Of a stretch of DNA of 64,000 nt, positions 32,014-43,610 are shown piece after piece; positions within the stretch are counted from its first letter, which is position 1; each line of letters opens with the position of its first letter. A program made the translations under genes and the position numbers. The notes under the pieces were generated by a model. The model searched no databases. It saw nothing but the letters and a program-made list of their open reading frames with translations, and had not been told where the DNA came from. The stretch is from Varanus komodoensis. Lineage: Eukaryota > Chordata > Lepidosauria > Squamata > Varanidae. The stretch covers positions 1,344,239 to 1,408,238 of the forward strand of contig NW_025336401.1 in the NCBI RefSeq assembly GCF_004798865.1, in the 5' to 3' direction.

Positions 32014-32629
32014 TACCTGCACTGAGCCAACTGCTTATCCCCATTTCGCAGAGGGGGAGCCAAAGGCTGCTTCCTGGATACAGGGGAAAGGAAGTGTGGG
32101 GGGGTCTTAATGAAACCCACGAGCCTCTCCCAGATTTGCCACCCCATTTGAGCCTTTGCAAAAGACCTGCGGTGCACCCAGGCCCAGCTTTGATCTCCGG
32201 CATCTCTATTCAAAAGGCCTGGGCGGTGGGGGATGGGAAAATGCTGCCTGAGACCACTGGGCAGCACTGCTAGCCAGCATGGCAGACAGGACCAGACTAC
32301 AAAGAGGAATGGTGCCTGCATACATAAGGCCGTTGCTGATCCTCGGTGACCCAGAGCAAATTTGTGCTTGTTGCTCAAGCCTGCCGTTTCCACGTAAACC
32401 GCGGGAGTTGCACGGGGCCTAGTGAAATGACGGGGTTTGTTAGCACCGTAAGTGGTGATGAGCACTAATTCTGACCACATTTGGGGGGGATGGACCCATG
32501 GCTCAGGGAGGATCACTTCCTGATGGCATTTTGCTGCCTCCAGCACTGGAGGGGGGATGCCGACGCGTCCCATGCGCTGGGGAACGGGGCTGCGGGGTGT
32601 CGCCTGTGGGGTTGCGCTCAGGCCCTCTC
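32014..32629. other. Unique non-coding DNA
   Basis: No gene recognised. A 230-residue minus frame (31,881-32,573) runs partly through the MITE and has no domain. Confidence 0.4.
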
Positions 32630-33005
32630 TGGCCGACGGGCTTGACTAGGGAGGCCTGTGAGGCGAGACTGGGGGAGCTGGCCTCTTCAGCTTGGAGAGC
32701 GGGAGACTCGGGGGGGCCTGCTGGCGGCATGCAGGCATGTGAGGGGTTGCCGTGCAGAGGCGGGTAGAGGCCTGTTCTCCCCTTTCCAGCGGGGCAAAGC
32801 TCAGGGAACCAAGATTTAGGGTGGGTGCCAGGTGGTAGGACCCCCAGGGCACGGAAGGGGCTCCCACGGGAGGTGGTGGAGGCCCCAGCGGTGGTGGGGT
32901 TCAAGGATAGCTGGACATGCACATGGTGGGCATGTTGTGAGCTGGGGGTCAGACTAGATGGCCCGGGAGACCCCTTCTGACTCGCTCTGTTTCTGCATTT
33001 CTATG
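32630..33005 (+). mobile_element. CR1 LINE, 3' end
   Basis: Matches the longest CR1 copy (61.85-62.48 kb): TGAGGCGAGACTGGGGGAG, AGAGGCCTGTTCTCCCC, CACGGGAGGTGGTGGAGGCC, then GGTCAGACTAGATGGCC and the end CTGTTTCTGCATTTCTATG. The coding part no longer reads through. CR1 copies are usually truncated like this at insertion. Confidence 0.9.
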
Positions 33006-34414
33006 CCTGATCCTGAATGCCCTTGGATAAATCTTGAGAGCACCACTTTCTAAAAACGGGAGCCCAGGAGGCCCTCATGAACTGGAAGACATGGATTCCC
33101 TTTGGCTCCTCTGAATTTCATGCACTGGGACCACACGTTAGAAATAAGGGTGCCAACCTGAAGTGCGGTGGGGATGTTCAGACCAGCACCCAACTCGCCC
33201 GCTTCTCGGCCATGGCAGCGCGGCTGAGAAGCTCCATCCACTCTGACCACGTGCCCTGTCTAAGTCGCTGCTGCTTTTTAATTTCCCTCCCACAGCTGCA
33301 GCTGCATGGTGGGTGTTTTCAGCAAAGAGGCCTGGATCTTTCTCGAGAAACAACAGCTAATTCTGAAGGCAGTGGGGTGTAAGTAAATACGGGACGCTTC
33401 ATGTTCATCGTGCCTCATTTTGCACTTACCAGCACTGGATTTAAGTTGCCATTTGATCTTCTGCCCCTGCTGTGTAATGTGGTGTTTTCGTAACTCCTTG
33501 CAATCTGCTTTCAACTCAATGGCAGGGGAGGATTTGGAGCGCTCGGAGGAGCGGTGGGAGGAGCTGCTCCCAGACACAGCGGCCTTTGCAGGGGGCCCTC
33601 GCACGGGGCGAGTGAAGGGGCTCCTTGGGGTGGCAGATCCAAGGGGGGGGGGTTTGCAGGGAGACTCCTGCCAGTCACGATTTGGCCTGCTGTGCTGGAG
33701 GATTCCTCATTTGAGGAAGCCCATCCCATCTGCTCCACCAAAACTCGCATCACAAGACACGTGCTAGCCTTTCTGGCGGAGGCGCTGACATTGCAATTCA
33801 AGGCTCTGGCGTCTCAAGGTCGACTCCTGTGCCATAAAGATTATGGCAGGGGACTGGTGTCCCCTTTCCCTTCATCGCCCGGCGCTCTCCTCGCTTTGGC
33901 TTGGCTTCCGCCCCTTTGGAAGGGCTCAAATGCTTCTCCTGATCTTGCAGCCAGATCCATGCCGGAATTTTTCGCCCTTCAGCCCCGCAAGCCCTTGCTT
34001 GTGGCCCCAGAGGGTTTATCGAGACTTGGAGCTGCCCTTCGTCCAAAGGAGGGCGGCCACGTGGCTGACGGCTGCACGCCTCTCGTTTTCTCTTTCGCAC
34101 AAGACACCCGTGTGGCTGCCCACCTGGCGCTCAGGGCAGAGTCTGTTTCTGCAGGCGAAGGGGACTGGTGGGGTGAAAAACGACCTTTTCTCATGACAAG
34201 CAGGCAGAGCGGAGCCGTCACCAGGGAGAGGAAAGGGCCCGAAAGGCCACCCAGCCTGTCTCCCGCTGAAGCTGCTGCGAAGTGAGCGGCTCTCGGTAGG
34301 CCTGCTCGGGCCTCCACCCAGCCCTGCTGCCAGGCATCCCTGCCGCTCTGCGGATGTTGCTTGTGTGTTTGTGGGTTTGCTTGTTTAAAATGTTTGTATG
34401 CCACCTACTGTGTC
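33006..34414. other. Unique non-coding DNA
   Basis: A plus frame of 243 residues (33,554-34,285) is open but overlaps equally open frames, shows no domain and has no matching repeat. I do not call it a gene. Confidence 0.4.
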
Positions 34415-34445
<31 letters not shown>

Positions 34446-34560
34446 GGAAGCTTCTATGCCGCCCCATTCGCCAAAGTCTCGGGGCGGCTCACAACAATAA
34501 ATAAATAATCACAATATAAAAACAATATAATTTGAGATGACCTGGCCAGAAATATAAAAT
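34415..34560 (-). mobile_element. L2-clade LINE 3' end, copy A of a cluster
   Basis: The plus strand shows (ATTT)n at 34,415-34,445 and then CTTCTATGCCGCCCCATTCG and TCTCGGGGCGGCTCACAAC, the same 3' motif as at 22.35 kb. It is short and 5'-truncated. Confidence 0.8.
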
Positions 34561-34580
34561 AAATAAATAATATTAACAAT

Positions 34581-34722
34581 TATTTATTTATTTATTTATT
34601 AAAACATTTTTATGCCGCCCCATTCGCCGAAGCCTCGGGGCGGCTTACATTAAAATGACGTTTAAATAAAAAGGTCTTTGCCTGGCGCCGAAAAACAAAT
34701 AACGAAAAACAAACAAAAACAA
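34581..34722 (-). mobile_element. L2-clade LINE 3' end, copy B of the cluster
   Basis: A second tail, TTATTTATTTATTTATTA, is followed by ATGCCGCCCCATTCGCCGAA, CGGGGCGGCTTACATT and TCTTTGCCTGGCGCCGAAAA, which leads into the end of the ORF. It is closely related to copies at 34.4 and 59.97 kb. Confidence 0.85.
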
Positions 34723-34794
34723 ATATTGTATCCTTGAAATTAAAAACCATGATCAACACTACTGATACACCTAAACCCCGCTAAAATCATGTAT

Positions 34795-34880
34795 CTTATT
34801 TATTTATTTTATTGTATTATCACCCTGAGACATTGTGAAGGGCGGGATAGAAAAGCTTTAAATAAATAAACAAACCAATA
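34795..34880 (+). mobile_element. L2-like LINE 3' end in opposite orientation
   Basis: CCCTGAGACATTGTGAAGGG, then CGGGATAGAAAAGCTTTAAA and an AATAAA tail. It resembles the 3' end at 56.77-56.84 kb (CCTGAGACATAGTAATGGGA) and lies between two minus-strand fragments, so it may have inserted into one of them. Confidence 0.65.
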
Positions 34881-35350
34881 AATCCGTAAACATCAATTAA
34901 AATACAGATCAAATACAAATGAAGGTTTGTGGCATCAAAGATTAAAATGCGTTTTAAAAAGGTAGGCCTTCGCCTGGCACCAGGAGGAGTATAAAGAGGG
35001 CGCCAGGTGAATCTCCTTGGGGAGAGTGTGCCAGGTGTGGGGAGCGGCAGCAGGCGTGCCCTCTCCCTCGCGGCCCATCCCTCTCACCTGCCCAGGTGAC
35101 GGCTCACGCAGGAGGGCCCCTGCATCGATCTCAGCGGTCAGGTAGGCACATCTGGGTGCAGGTGCTCCTTGAGGTAACCCAGGCCGAAGCCATTTAGGGC
35201 TTTATACGTCAGGACAAGCACCTGGAACTGGGCCTGGGCCACAACTGGTATCCAGTGCGATTCTTCCAGAACAGGTGCCAGATGGGTCTCCCCATGGACT
35301 CCCGTTACTAACCGAGTGGCCCGATTCAGCACAAGGTTGTGGTCTTGTCT
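34881..35350 (-). mobile_element. L2-clade LINE fragment, C-terminal half of the reverse transcriptase ORF
   Basis: The minus strand encodes NRATRLVTGVHGETHLAPVL, then SHWIPVVAQAQFQVLVLTYK and ALNGFGLGYLKEHLHPD, which matches NRAARLLTGTGRCAHITPVL and ALNGLGPGYLKEHLHPY in the 22.5-kb copy. The 3' untranslated section with CCTTCGCCTGGCACCAGG follows. Both ends are broken. Minus frames of 133 and 127 residues at 35.1-35.6 kb run out of the element into unique DNA. Confidence 0.85.
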
Positions 35351-36499
35351 TGTGTCTTCCTCCCACCAGGCTTGAGCCACATGTGGTCCACCGGGGGGGG
35401 GGGCTCTGTGGCCCCTTGGGGAACTGCAGCTCTCCAGGGAAGCCGCCCAGCATCTTCCAGTTGCCGCAGCCCCAGAAAAAGTGCGCAGCCCCCAGAGAGC
35501 TGTGGGGGCCCCGAGCTGCACCCCCTGCGTCCTCCACACTCAGCCACCCCTGCTGTGTAGGAGACGGTGGCTCTTTTGCTGGCATTTCAGCAGCATCTCT
35601 CTCTTTCCATCAGAAAGAGCTTCTGCAAGGCTTTGTTCCCTTAATCAGTGTATCGCCTAGGATTTCTGTAATTACGACAGTCCTATAAACAGGAGCTTTA
35701 TCACCCAGTCCACAGATCCCTCTTTTCTTATTTGTTGCTCGGGAGGAATCGTTCAGTGCCAGGAGGTTCTTGTCCTGTGGTAATTTTAGCGTTATAGAAC
35801 TTAACCAAAAGATGTCTGTCTGCCATGTTAAACGTCTCCTCCTCCAAACGTGTTTTTAAAGATGCTCATTTTTACCCAGCGAGGATGCTTGTGGTTCCAT
35901 TTTGCAGACGCAGCCCAGCAGTGCTTTCGTCTGGTGTCCACATCAAACCGGGGATCTTCTTTGCAGGGACAACAGAGAGCAGCTGCCACCCACACAAGTT
36001 TGCGCTGCTGACTGAAGAAAACATGAGACGGTGATGCAACGGCAGCCTCTCCCTGAGAACCTGTGGCAGGACTGTTTCGTGCTGTTTCTCTTAGAAAATA
36101 ACTGATTGCGTCTTCTAGGGACCCCCAAAGCTCTTGATCGCTGCCTATTTTTCGCACTTTGCAGCAGCAAAATGAACATCCTCCAGCTCTGGCTAGAACG
36201 AGCCACCAGTTGAAAGATCCGTGGCATGAGCTACCCTGACTGTCTCTCTCTTATTGGCAGTAATTTTGTTTCCTCATATTTAGGCACATGATAGGTATCT
36301 TGATACCAGACTAGGAACATAAGAGCCCTGCTGCGTAAGATTAAAAGGAAGTTGCTCGCAGTGGCTGGCCAGATGTCTCAGGTGCCACCTGCAGGACACG
36401 AGGGTGGTAGGCCTGGGGCCACCATACCTGCCCCTCTCAGCCCCGACCTCCCCAGACACTCCGCTCGTCTTCTAGGGCCTTCGTCCAGGTTCTGACCCC
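35351..36499. other. Unique non-coding DNA
   Basis: A G run lies at 35,392-35,402. No gene was recognised. Confidence 0.4.
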
Positions 36500-36742
36500 T
36501 CGAGAGGCATGGATTTGGCATCCAGGTGGAGAGGCTTTTTGGTGGTGGCCCCCATCTTTGGAATAACCTCCTGCTTTGGCCTGCCTGACACCAAATTGTC
36601 GACTTTTTGGTACCAGGTCAAGACATCCCTCTTTGTGGAGGCCTTTAAAGACATTCTTGAAACAATTAGCCAGATGCCTTTTATTCTTGGCTGTGTTTTT
36701 AAATTTTTTTATTGTCTTTTACTGTTTTAATGTTTTCGGAGG
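36500..36742 (+). mobile_element. L2-like LINE, C-terminal coding end and start of 3' untranslated region
   Basis: The plus frame reads GFLVVAPIFGITSCFGLPDT, then KTSLFVEAFKD, a degraded form of the SVAAPRLWNSLP...FKRQLKTFLF ending of L2-type proteins; TTTTTTATTGTCTTTTACTG follows. It is old and diverged. Confidence 0.55.
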
Positions 36743-37026
36743 ACGAGGAGGACCAGGAGGAACAGGACCTCCCAGCAACCCTGAGGAACCTGCAGAGCTT
36801 CCGGGCACCAGTGCTCAGGCTGCAGCACTTCGGCGCCTAGGCTGATCCGCTCGGTGCACGGCTGGCGCCTGGATGCTTCTCGCTGTCCCACCCCGAGGCT
36901 GCAGGAGGAGCGGATGGTGGGCCTCAGGCCCCGTGGGGTGCAAGGCTGCTGCGCTTTGTATGGGTCTACTCAAGTTTGCGCACTATCTGTCTGCGGATAG
37001 CCAGGAAGGGGCAGAGCCTGTAGCTT

Positions 37027-37118
37027 AGGGCTGGGCCACCAGATGTTCTTGGAAGGTAATTCCCATCACCCCCCCGGCTATGCTGGCTGTGGCTGATGGA
37101 AGTTGTAGTCCACAGATT
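37027..37118. repeat. Short palindromic ACTACAACTCCCAT-type repeat
   Basis: CCACCAGATGTTCTTGGAAG, AATTCCCATCACC, then ATGCTGGCTGTGGCTGATGG and AAGTTGTAGTCCAC. The two outer arms are rough inverted copies, which fits a small MITE. The same text recurs at 19.97, 30.96, 45.87, 61.69 and 63.29 kb. Confidence 0.6.
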
Positions 37119-37229
37119 GCTCACCTGTGCTTGAGTTCCCGTCTGGGTTCTGAGTTTGAGCAAAAGGCCCTGAAGCAACAACCCCCATGGGTTCTGCTTG
37201 GGACCACCAAGCCTCTGGGTCGTACCCAG

Positions 37230-37595
37230 AGGGCTCTCCAGAACTGAGGAAGTGGCCGACCCCAGGATGTGTCACAAGCCCCAGAGCTTGTCGGAAGCTT
37301 GTATCACAACTCCCCCAAGATCCTTCTGCCAAGTGTTCCCCATTTTGCCGCACCACATCTGGTTTCTCCCCAGGTGGAGCACTGGCATTGCTCCCTGTTG
37401 AATCTCATCCCGTCGCTCTGTCCCGCGTTCTAACCTACTGAGGTCACTCTGCATCTTATCTCTGCCTTGCAGGGTATTTCTCATTCCATCCGGCTTTGTG
37501 TCATCTGCAAATTTAATTATTTTCCCTTGTACTTCCTCATCTAAATCATTAATAGAAATGCCGAGCAGCACCAGTCTCACAGGGTTCCCTGTTGT
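37230..37595 (-). mobile_element. CR1 LINE fragment, reverse transcriptase core
   Basis: The minus frame (37,272-37,580) reads SINDLDEEVQGKIIKFADDT, then SDLSRLERGTE and VLHLGRNQM. In CR1 this is the INDLDEGIE...KFADDTKLGG block, with FADD as the catalytic motif, followed by LDRLERWA and VLHLGRNNP. Only this core piece remains and it is diverged. Confidence 0.85.
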
Positions 37596-37705
37596 CTTGC
37601 TCCCTGGGAGCCCAGCTGCTTACATCCCCGAGCCCTGGACCAGCTGGAGCAGCTTCCTCTGATCTGCTCAGCTTGGCGTCAGGAACCGGAATGAAGATGG
37701 TTCAG

Positions 37706-38035
37706 ATAGAATCATAGAAGAGTAGAGTTGGAAGGGGCCATGAAGGCCATTGAGTCTATTCCCCCCCCCCCGCACCGCTGCTGCAGGACACCACGTTACA
37801 CCATCCCATTCAGGTGGCTGTCCAATTTTGCCTTGACTGTCCCCAGTGTGGGGGAGCCCCCCACCTCTCCAGGCAGCTGGTCTCACTCTCCCATTGCTCT
37901 GACCGTGAGGAAACTTTTCCTCATGTCCAGCCTGGATCTGGGTTGTTGCAGCTTGGCTCAATTATTCCGTGTCCTGCACTCTGGCGTCAGCAAGAAGAGA
38001 TCTTGACCTTCCTCTTTGTGGCAGCCTTGAGATGT
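37706..38035 (-). mobile_element. CR1 LINE, 3' end
   Basis: The plus strand begins ATAGAATCATAGAAGAGTAG, AGTTGGAAGGGGCCATGAAG, the reverse of the standard CR1 3' end with its ATTCTATG repeats, and then runs into the C-terminal coding part (CCAGCCTGGATCTGGGTTGT). A C run sits at 37,760-37,769. It belongs to a different CR1 subfamily from the TTTCTATG-ended copies. Confidence 0.9.
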
Positions 38036-38915
38036 GCCAGTCTTTGCAGAATGGAGACATCTCAGACACCAGTGCTGCCCCAGCTGCCCCCCAGTGGAGG
38101 TTCCTAGAGCGAATGAGTGCAAAGCTTTGTGCAGGACCCCCCATCAGATGACGGGGATGGGGTGGGTGATGGCATGAGGAAAGGCTCACCTGTGTGTTCC
38201 CTTTCTGGGAAAGAAAGCTCAGCTGCTCCGGGAGCATCAAGCCAGACCAGCTGGAACAAGGTTAGGGAACCTGAGGCTTTGCATCAGATTTGGACCTCTT
38301 GGCTTCCCCAGGTATTTCCACTCCCTTTCTCCCCACCATTGACCATTGGATGGTTTCCCGGCTTTTGTGTAGCATTTTCCCCATGAGGAAAATTTTAGTG
38401 GCCCCCTTGAGTCACTGGTCGGAAGATCTGGAAGGCGGCCTCCCCCAAGTCCCCCTGAAAATGGATTTCGTCCTCTGGCTAAAAGAAGACCAGCACACGC
38501 ACCCTGTCACGTCTGTACGTGCCAACCTCTCGGCGGAGCCAAGTTCTCCAAAAGAACTGTTGCTTCTGACTTTATACCCAGTGAATCAGTCTCATCTCTG
38601 CTTCAGATGCTGGTTGCTATTTAAGCCCTGAATTAATCCAGGAATCTGGAACCACGTTGGGGTCACTGAGTGGAAGCGGAAATCCGCGGAAGCATCGCTG
38701 TGCAACTCATTGGCACGATTGTCCTTCTGTGCCGAGGAAAACATTGCTGGCTTTTTCCGGGGGTTGTCCCTTCACTGGCAGAATTCCAGCTGCGGGCAGC
38801 ATCCAGGGGGAAGCAAAACCGGGGCAGGTTTACCGTTTATGCTCTTTCTTGGAAAATCGCCTGAGTTTTTGCAACAGCTCCAGATCACAAGAATAGTTGG
38901 ACTTGAACCGGTCTC
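38036..38915. other. Unique non-coding DNA
   Basis: No gene or repeat recognised. Confidence 0.4.
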
Positions 38916-38923
38916 CTGATTAG

Positions 38924-39476
38924 CGGTTGTGCGACCCGCCCCACGTCCTGAGCGACTCGACTTGGGATGGACTTGACAGGCATGAGCAAGAGACTCGACT
39001 CCAGATTTCGGCATTTTTTACCAACGAGTCGCAGCCTGCATTTTTTTTAGCGACTGAGAGCTTACCATACCACGTGACAGGATAGTCGGAAGGCCCCGAA
39101 GAGGCTGTGGGAGGGAGGCAGTTTCAAGGGACAGGGACAGGACAGGGAGGAAGGGGCTGTGAAAGTGGGGAGGTTCCGCTCTCCTTTTTGGCAGGAGGAG
39201 GCGGTGAGAGGGAGCGTGTTTAAACAAGTTGTAGTTGAAGAAGAGGACTTCAGTGCATCATGAGAGGAGAGCAGATGGCAGCGTCAGGGGGGTTACAACC
39301 CCCCTCCCCGCACCCCACCACAACGTCCCTTTTTCCTCTTAAAGCTGGCCCTTGTGTCTTGAAAACTGACTTCAGACTCGACTCAGAAACTTCTTGTAAT
39401 GACTCGAGACTTGACTCGGGATTGAAAGTAAAGACTTGACTCGTGACTTGGAGTAAAGGACTTGAACACATCACTG
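38924..39476 (+). mobile_element. hAT-like MITE rich in GACTCGAGTC words, copy 2 (553 bp)
   Basis: Flanked by CTGATTAG (38,916-38,923) and CTGATTAC (39,477-39,484), an 8-bp duplication with one mismatch. The right end in reverse complement is CAGTGATGTGTTCAAGTCCT, as in copy 1 (CAGTGATCTGCTCAAGCCCT). The interior repeats GACTCG, ACTTGACTCG and similar words at both ends around a central part with AGTTTCAAGGGACAGGGACA, also in copy 1. It has no coding capacity. Confidence 0.85.
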
Positions 39477-39484
39477 CTGATTAC

Positions 39485-42400
39485 CATATTTAATACTAAT
39501 TAATGACAAATTTTCCTCCTGGCAGAAACACTCGGGAAGAGGATTCGTCATTCCTAGGCTTCTGCCATGTTGACCTGCTGCTGTTTGCACGAGATGAAGA
39601 TGTCGGAAAGTTAGAAGCCGCCAAACGGAGTCAGTCCTGCACTGCGGTGACTCTTGGCCAGTGTGCGGTGGGTCTCCACCCAGTCAGAACCTGGAGGCGA
39701 GATGCCGGAGTCCTCGGCTCTTGCCCCTTCGTGCATTGGCGCAACAGAGCCGTCTTTCCGAGGCAGTCGCTCATGAGCGTCTAGCGCGGTTGTCTCCCTG
39801 CTCGTCCTTCGTTGTCTCCAGGAGCCCTGGATGGTGAAGAGGGCCACCTGCTCTCTTCTCAGAGAAATCTAGCTTGCACGAGGGCTCATTTTTAAACCAC
39901 TTGGGGTTCAGTGAGGTGGTCCGTTGACCCCGTTCTTTGCAGCCGAGAGTGGCAGAGGGGGGGTCTGGAACCAGTGCAGCCTGCCTCAGCAGTCGTCGCT
40001 TGGCCCTGGGGAGTGCCTTTCTCGATGTGAAGTCTTCGTGTTCTGCTCCCCAGCTAAAATGGCTCCCAGAACCGCAGTGTGAGCCCAGCTCTTGCAAGCT
40101 CAAAGGTCCAAAACCTGCAAGGCAGGGATGAGCCGAAAGGCAGCATCTCCGTGGTCCAGGATGCAGCTGATAAGGCCCCAAGGCGATGCTGCAAGCAGGG
40201 CACGGGTGACGTGAGGGGAGGGTCTGACTTCCGTCCAGAAGTGGGAAGCAGCCTAGAGGGGAGGCAAGGGGAGCCGGAGCGGAGGAGTCCGGCTGATGTT
40301 GCTTCCAGCAGCTCTCTTAGCTATACTCGCTGCTGTACGTGCTCCAAGGGGGGAGCAGCCACACACCAGCCTCGGCCGTTGGTGGATGCAGAGGAAAAGC
40401 CCCCGTCTGTGAGTGCTCATGCCACGTAGGAGTGGTCTTTTCCTGGCAAGGAGGCCTCTGGCTCATGTCAGCCCACCGGCTCAGGTCCAGGCTTGTGATC
40501 TCTCTCTGCTGCAGAGCCCTGGTTCTCCACCAGGGGCCTGTGGAGGAGTGCTTACGGGCAGACCTTGGCTGCTGGGGGTGGGACGTGGCGGCTGGTCCTG
40601 CAGCTCAGCCCCCAAGCGCGAGTCTTCCAGCAGAGGTGTGGCACGCAGAGTCGCCCGGCGGACAGTCCTGGCCAGCAGAGGGAAGATGCCAAGCGCACAG
40701 GAGAGGGGTGGGTAGCGGGGAGAGGAAGCAGCCTCTCCGTCGGACCCTGGCCATGGCCAGGGAGGAGGGATCTTCCTCGGGAGATCTTTCAACGGGATTG
40801 TGTCACCTCTAAGAACAAGCTTGCTTTCCAGTAGCAGGAAATGTTCCACTTCCAGGGTTAAAGAATCATTAGCGACAGAGAAGAGTGCAGCACACAGCTG
40901 GCTCGAAGCTGTGGAAGTGTCCTAGCAAAGGCATTTTTCATGCCCGGCAGAGCCTGTTCTGCAGAAGTGGCGTGGAAGAGTTCCCATCCTTGTGACAGCA
41001 ATGAAGCCAGAGAGACATTTTAATCCCCTTTCTCGTGATTTGCTTAGTATGACAGCTGTAAAGCCGTTATTTTTTCTTTTAACATGGAGCACTGGGTCTT
41101 CAAATCCGCTCTGTCCAAGGCGACAACGCTTTCTCAAGAAAGCCATAGACAAAACTGGCCAGGCCTGGAGCCACGCTCTCACAACTTCCACAGCTGAGCA
41201 CACTTTGTGTGTGTGTTGTGTTACGGGGGCGGCGGCGGGGGGGGGGGGGCTTCTGGGGCCGAGAGAAGGCAGTTGCTGAGGAGCTCAGATCCTGCTTTTG
41301 CACTGCATGGTGGAAAGCAGGAAGAATGGATCCGTCCTCCTAGAGGGAGGGTGGGAAGAAATGGGGCAGCCACGTGAGTGGAAGGTACGTGCGGGGAGAC
41401 CATGTGACTCGGTGCAGAACTCCGGGGCTAGAAGTGCAAAGCTTAAGGGCTGCTGGAGCATTTCAGGCAGAAAAGTGCCCCAGCGGGGAAGGCGGGCACC
41501 GACTGCAGGCCAGGCCCGCCTGCGTCCCGAGGAGGCAGAGCACGTGTGAAGGCAAGGCGAGCTGGCGGGGCGCGCCTCCACCCTTCCCATGCAGAATGAA
41601 GGCCCTCCTCTGTTCCCCCCACGTGTAGCGCATGTGGGAGGTGCAGGGCGTTGGGTTGGAGGGGGATGTGAGCCCAGAGCAGCAGTGCCGGCCAGACTGG
41701 CGCGTCCTTCCGCCCCACGTCCTGTCACGTCTACAGTGGCCAGGCCTGGAGTGACAGTCCCCGGGCGGGCCTGCGAGCCACGTCCCGCAAAGCACTGCTA
41801 GCGGCTTCCACCTGCTCCAGGAGTTGCTCCTTCGCAACGTGAACAGGCTCTCATGGCGCATTCCTGACCGAGCCCCGGCCCAAGTCGCTTCGCATCCCAA
41901 CAGGAAGCCATCCGCGGGTGGTGGGGAGTCCGATTCGATTCGTTCCGTCTCATCCTTATCTGAGCTCTGCGGCCGGGCCAAGGGGATGGGGAAGTCTGAG
42001 GAGGGTGGTGGATCACGGCAGCATCCCGGCGGATCGGAAGGCGCTGCTGCGGCCTCCCTGCGAGACCCGCATCCACCACACCGCTGCGCATGTGTGCGTC
42101 TGCGCACACCCGTCCAGTCTGCAGGGAAGGCTGGGGCTCAGCAGCAGCAGCAGGACCACAGACCTGACTCTGCCTGGCAGCAGCTGCCATTCCTGTGCTC
42201 GGAGCTGAAGTGTGCTGGGAAATCGGGAAATGCAGAGGCCCATTCAGACAGTTCCCACCACCCTGTGCTCAGGAGAAGTCAAACCGACAAGGAGCTGCGT
42301 TGATCCGTCCGAGCGAGCCAGTCCCACCCCAGCGGCCATGAGGCTTGCAGGCGAGCTGAGGGAATGGGGCTGCTGGGTGAGGCGTGGCAGATGGCGGCTG

Positions 42401-42999
42401 TGTCCCTGCCAGCAAAAAGGTGCAGGTGCTGCCTTCCTGGAGGCCTCGGGGCCACCACACCGTGGTGCCATCCAGAGGGACAAGGCAAGCCACCTGGAAG
42501 CCGTGATTTGTGCTTGCCTCTTCTCTGGCTTTTCCTTTGTCGTTTCGCTTGGCATTTGTGAGCGGCCACGGTGGAGGGTGAGGAGGTGCGGAACCCCCCC
42601 CAGGCTCTTGATGGCGCGCCCCTGCTGGAGCGCAGGCCTTGGCAGCTGTCTGACCTTGCCGACCCTTGATCCTGGTGGAGAAGCCTGGGAGGACTTTCTC
42701 CAGAGCACGTTCCTGCAATCCTGCCGGAGCCCATGTACACTCCAGGGCTTGGTGCTCTGCTCTCCTTGCTGTCTGGATTTCATCGGCAGAAATGCCAGAC
42801 TGAATGGGCAGAGCGCTGGGTGGCTAGGTGTCCTACTTTACAGCGGGCAGTCTTCTGTTTGAGGGGCTGACCAGTCTGCGTCCCATTTAAAAATTAAAGA
42901 ACCCCAAACTGGAAGAGGCTGGGGGGCATTCGAGTCACACAGACAGCCCTCTGCCAGTCATCCCTGCTCCAGTGAGAGGTCTTACCTTTTTTTCTATTA
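39485..42999. other. Unique DNA, GC-rich at 41.2-42.4 kb
   Basis: No gene was recognised. A GGCGGCGGCGG stretch followed by a run of ten or more Gs lies at 41,228-41,251. Several overlapping frames of 90-216 residues between 41.3 and 42.9 kb are chance frames in GC-rich DNA. Bases 40,980-41,100 are AT-richer and unique. Confidence 0.4.
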
Positions 43000-43147
43000 A
43001 AGCCCCACCGGTGAGGGTGTTCAAGGATAGGCTGGGCATGCACATGGCGGGCATGTCAGGAGCGGAGCCGACTGGAGCCGGGGGTCAGACTAGATGGCTT
43101 GGGAGGCCCCTTCTGACTCACTCTGTTTCTATGTTTCTATGTTATTT
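43000..43147 (+). mobile_element. CR1 LINE, extreme 3' end
   Basis: CACCGGTGAGGGTGTTCAAG, GATAGGCTGGGCATGCACAT, GGGGGTCAGACTAGATGG and then two TTTCTATG-type octamers. It is the shortest of the five TTTCTATG-ended copies. Confidence 0.9.
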
Positions 43148-43429
43148 CTAAATTTCTATCTAGGCACAGGTGCCAATGCTATGCAGGCTGGTGTTCTCTT
43201 ATCTTTTCTGGCAATGCGTCCCCTCTTTTCTGTGGCATCCTCATAGGTACTCTGTCGCTGTCTGCCTGTAAATGTTGTGTCCGACAGCTACCCTGGCAGG
43301 AAGGGCGCGGAGGCTGGCATCACGCTGGCATCCGTCAGGGCAAGCAGGTCTGTCTGCTTCTGATCCAAGACGATTTAAGCAGGTGCACAGGCACATGGGG
43401 GTGGCTACATCCTCCCGGAGAGCCCCTCG

Positions 43430-43610
43430 CGTCGATTAACTTTCACAGCACCCTCCTAGTTTTGATGCTCTGGCGTAAACATGGAAATAAAATCGGGGAT
43501 AAAGTGGGAACGCATTACAAATTCCAGCCATGATAGTGCTGGATTTATTTGGCTCCCAGTATATTTAAAGTTCAGGAGAAAGCCTGGGGCATTTGGCAGT
43601 CAAGGAAGCC
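43430..43610. promoter_or_regulatory. Candidate conserved non-coding element
   Basis: Complex, repeat-free, AT-rich sequence including GGAAATAAAATCGGGGATAA and TGGATTTATTTGGCTCCC between unrelated flanks. Confidence 0.3.

Noticed and set aside
33554-34285. 243-residue plus frame as a gene
   Set aside because: No domain, no splice context, and competing frames on both strands.
37230-38035. The two neighbouring CR1 pieces as one element
   Set aside because: On the minus strand the 3' end (37,706-38,035) comes before the reverse transcriptase piece (37,230-37,595), so their order is wrong for one copy; they are two insertions.
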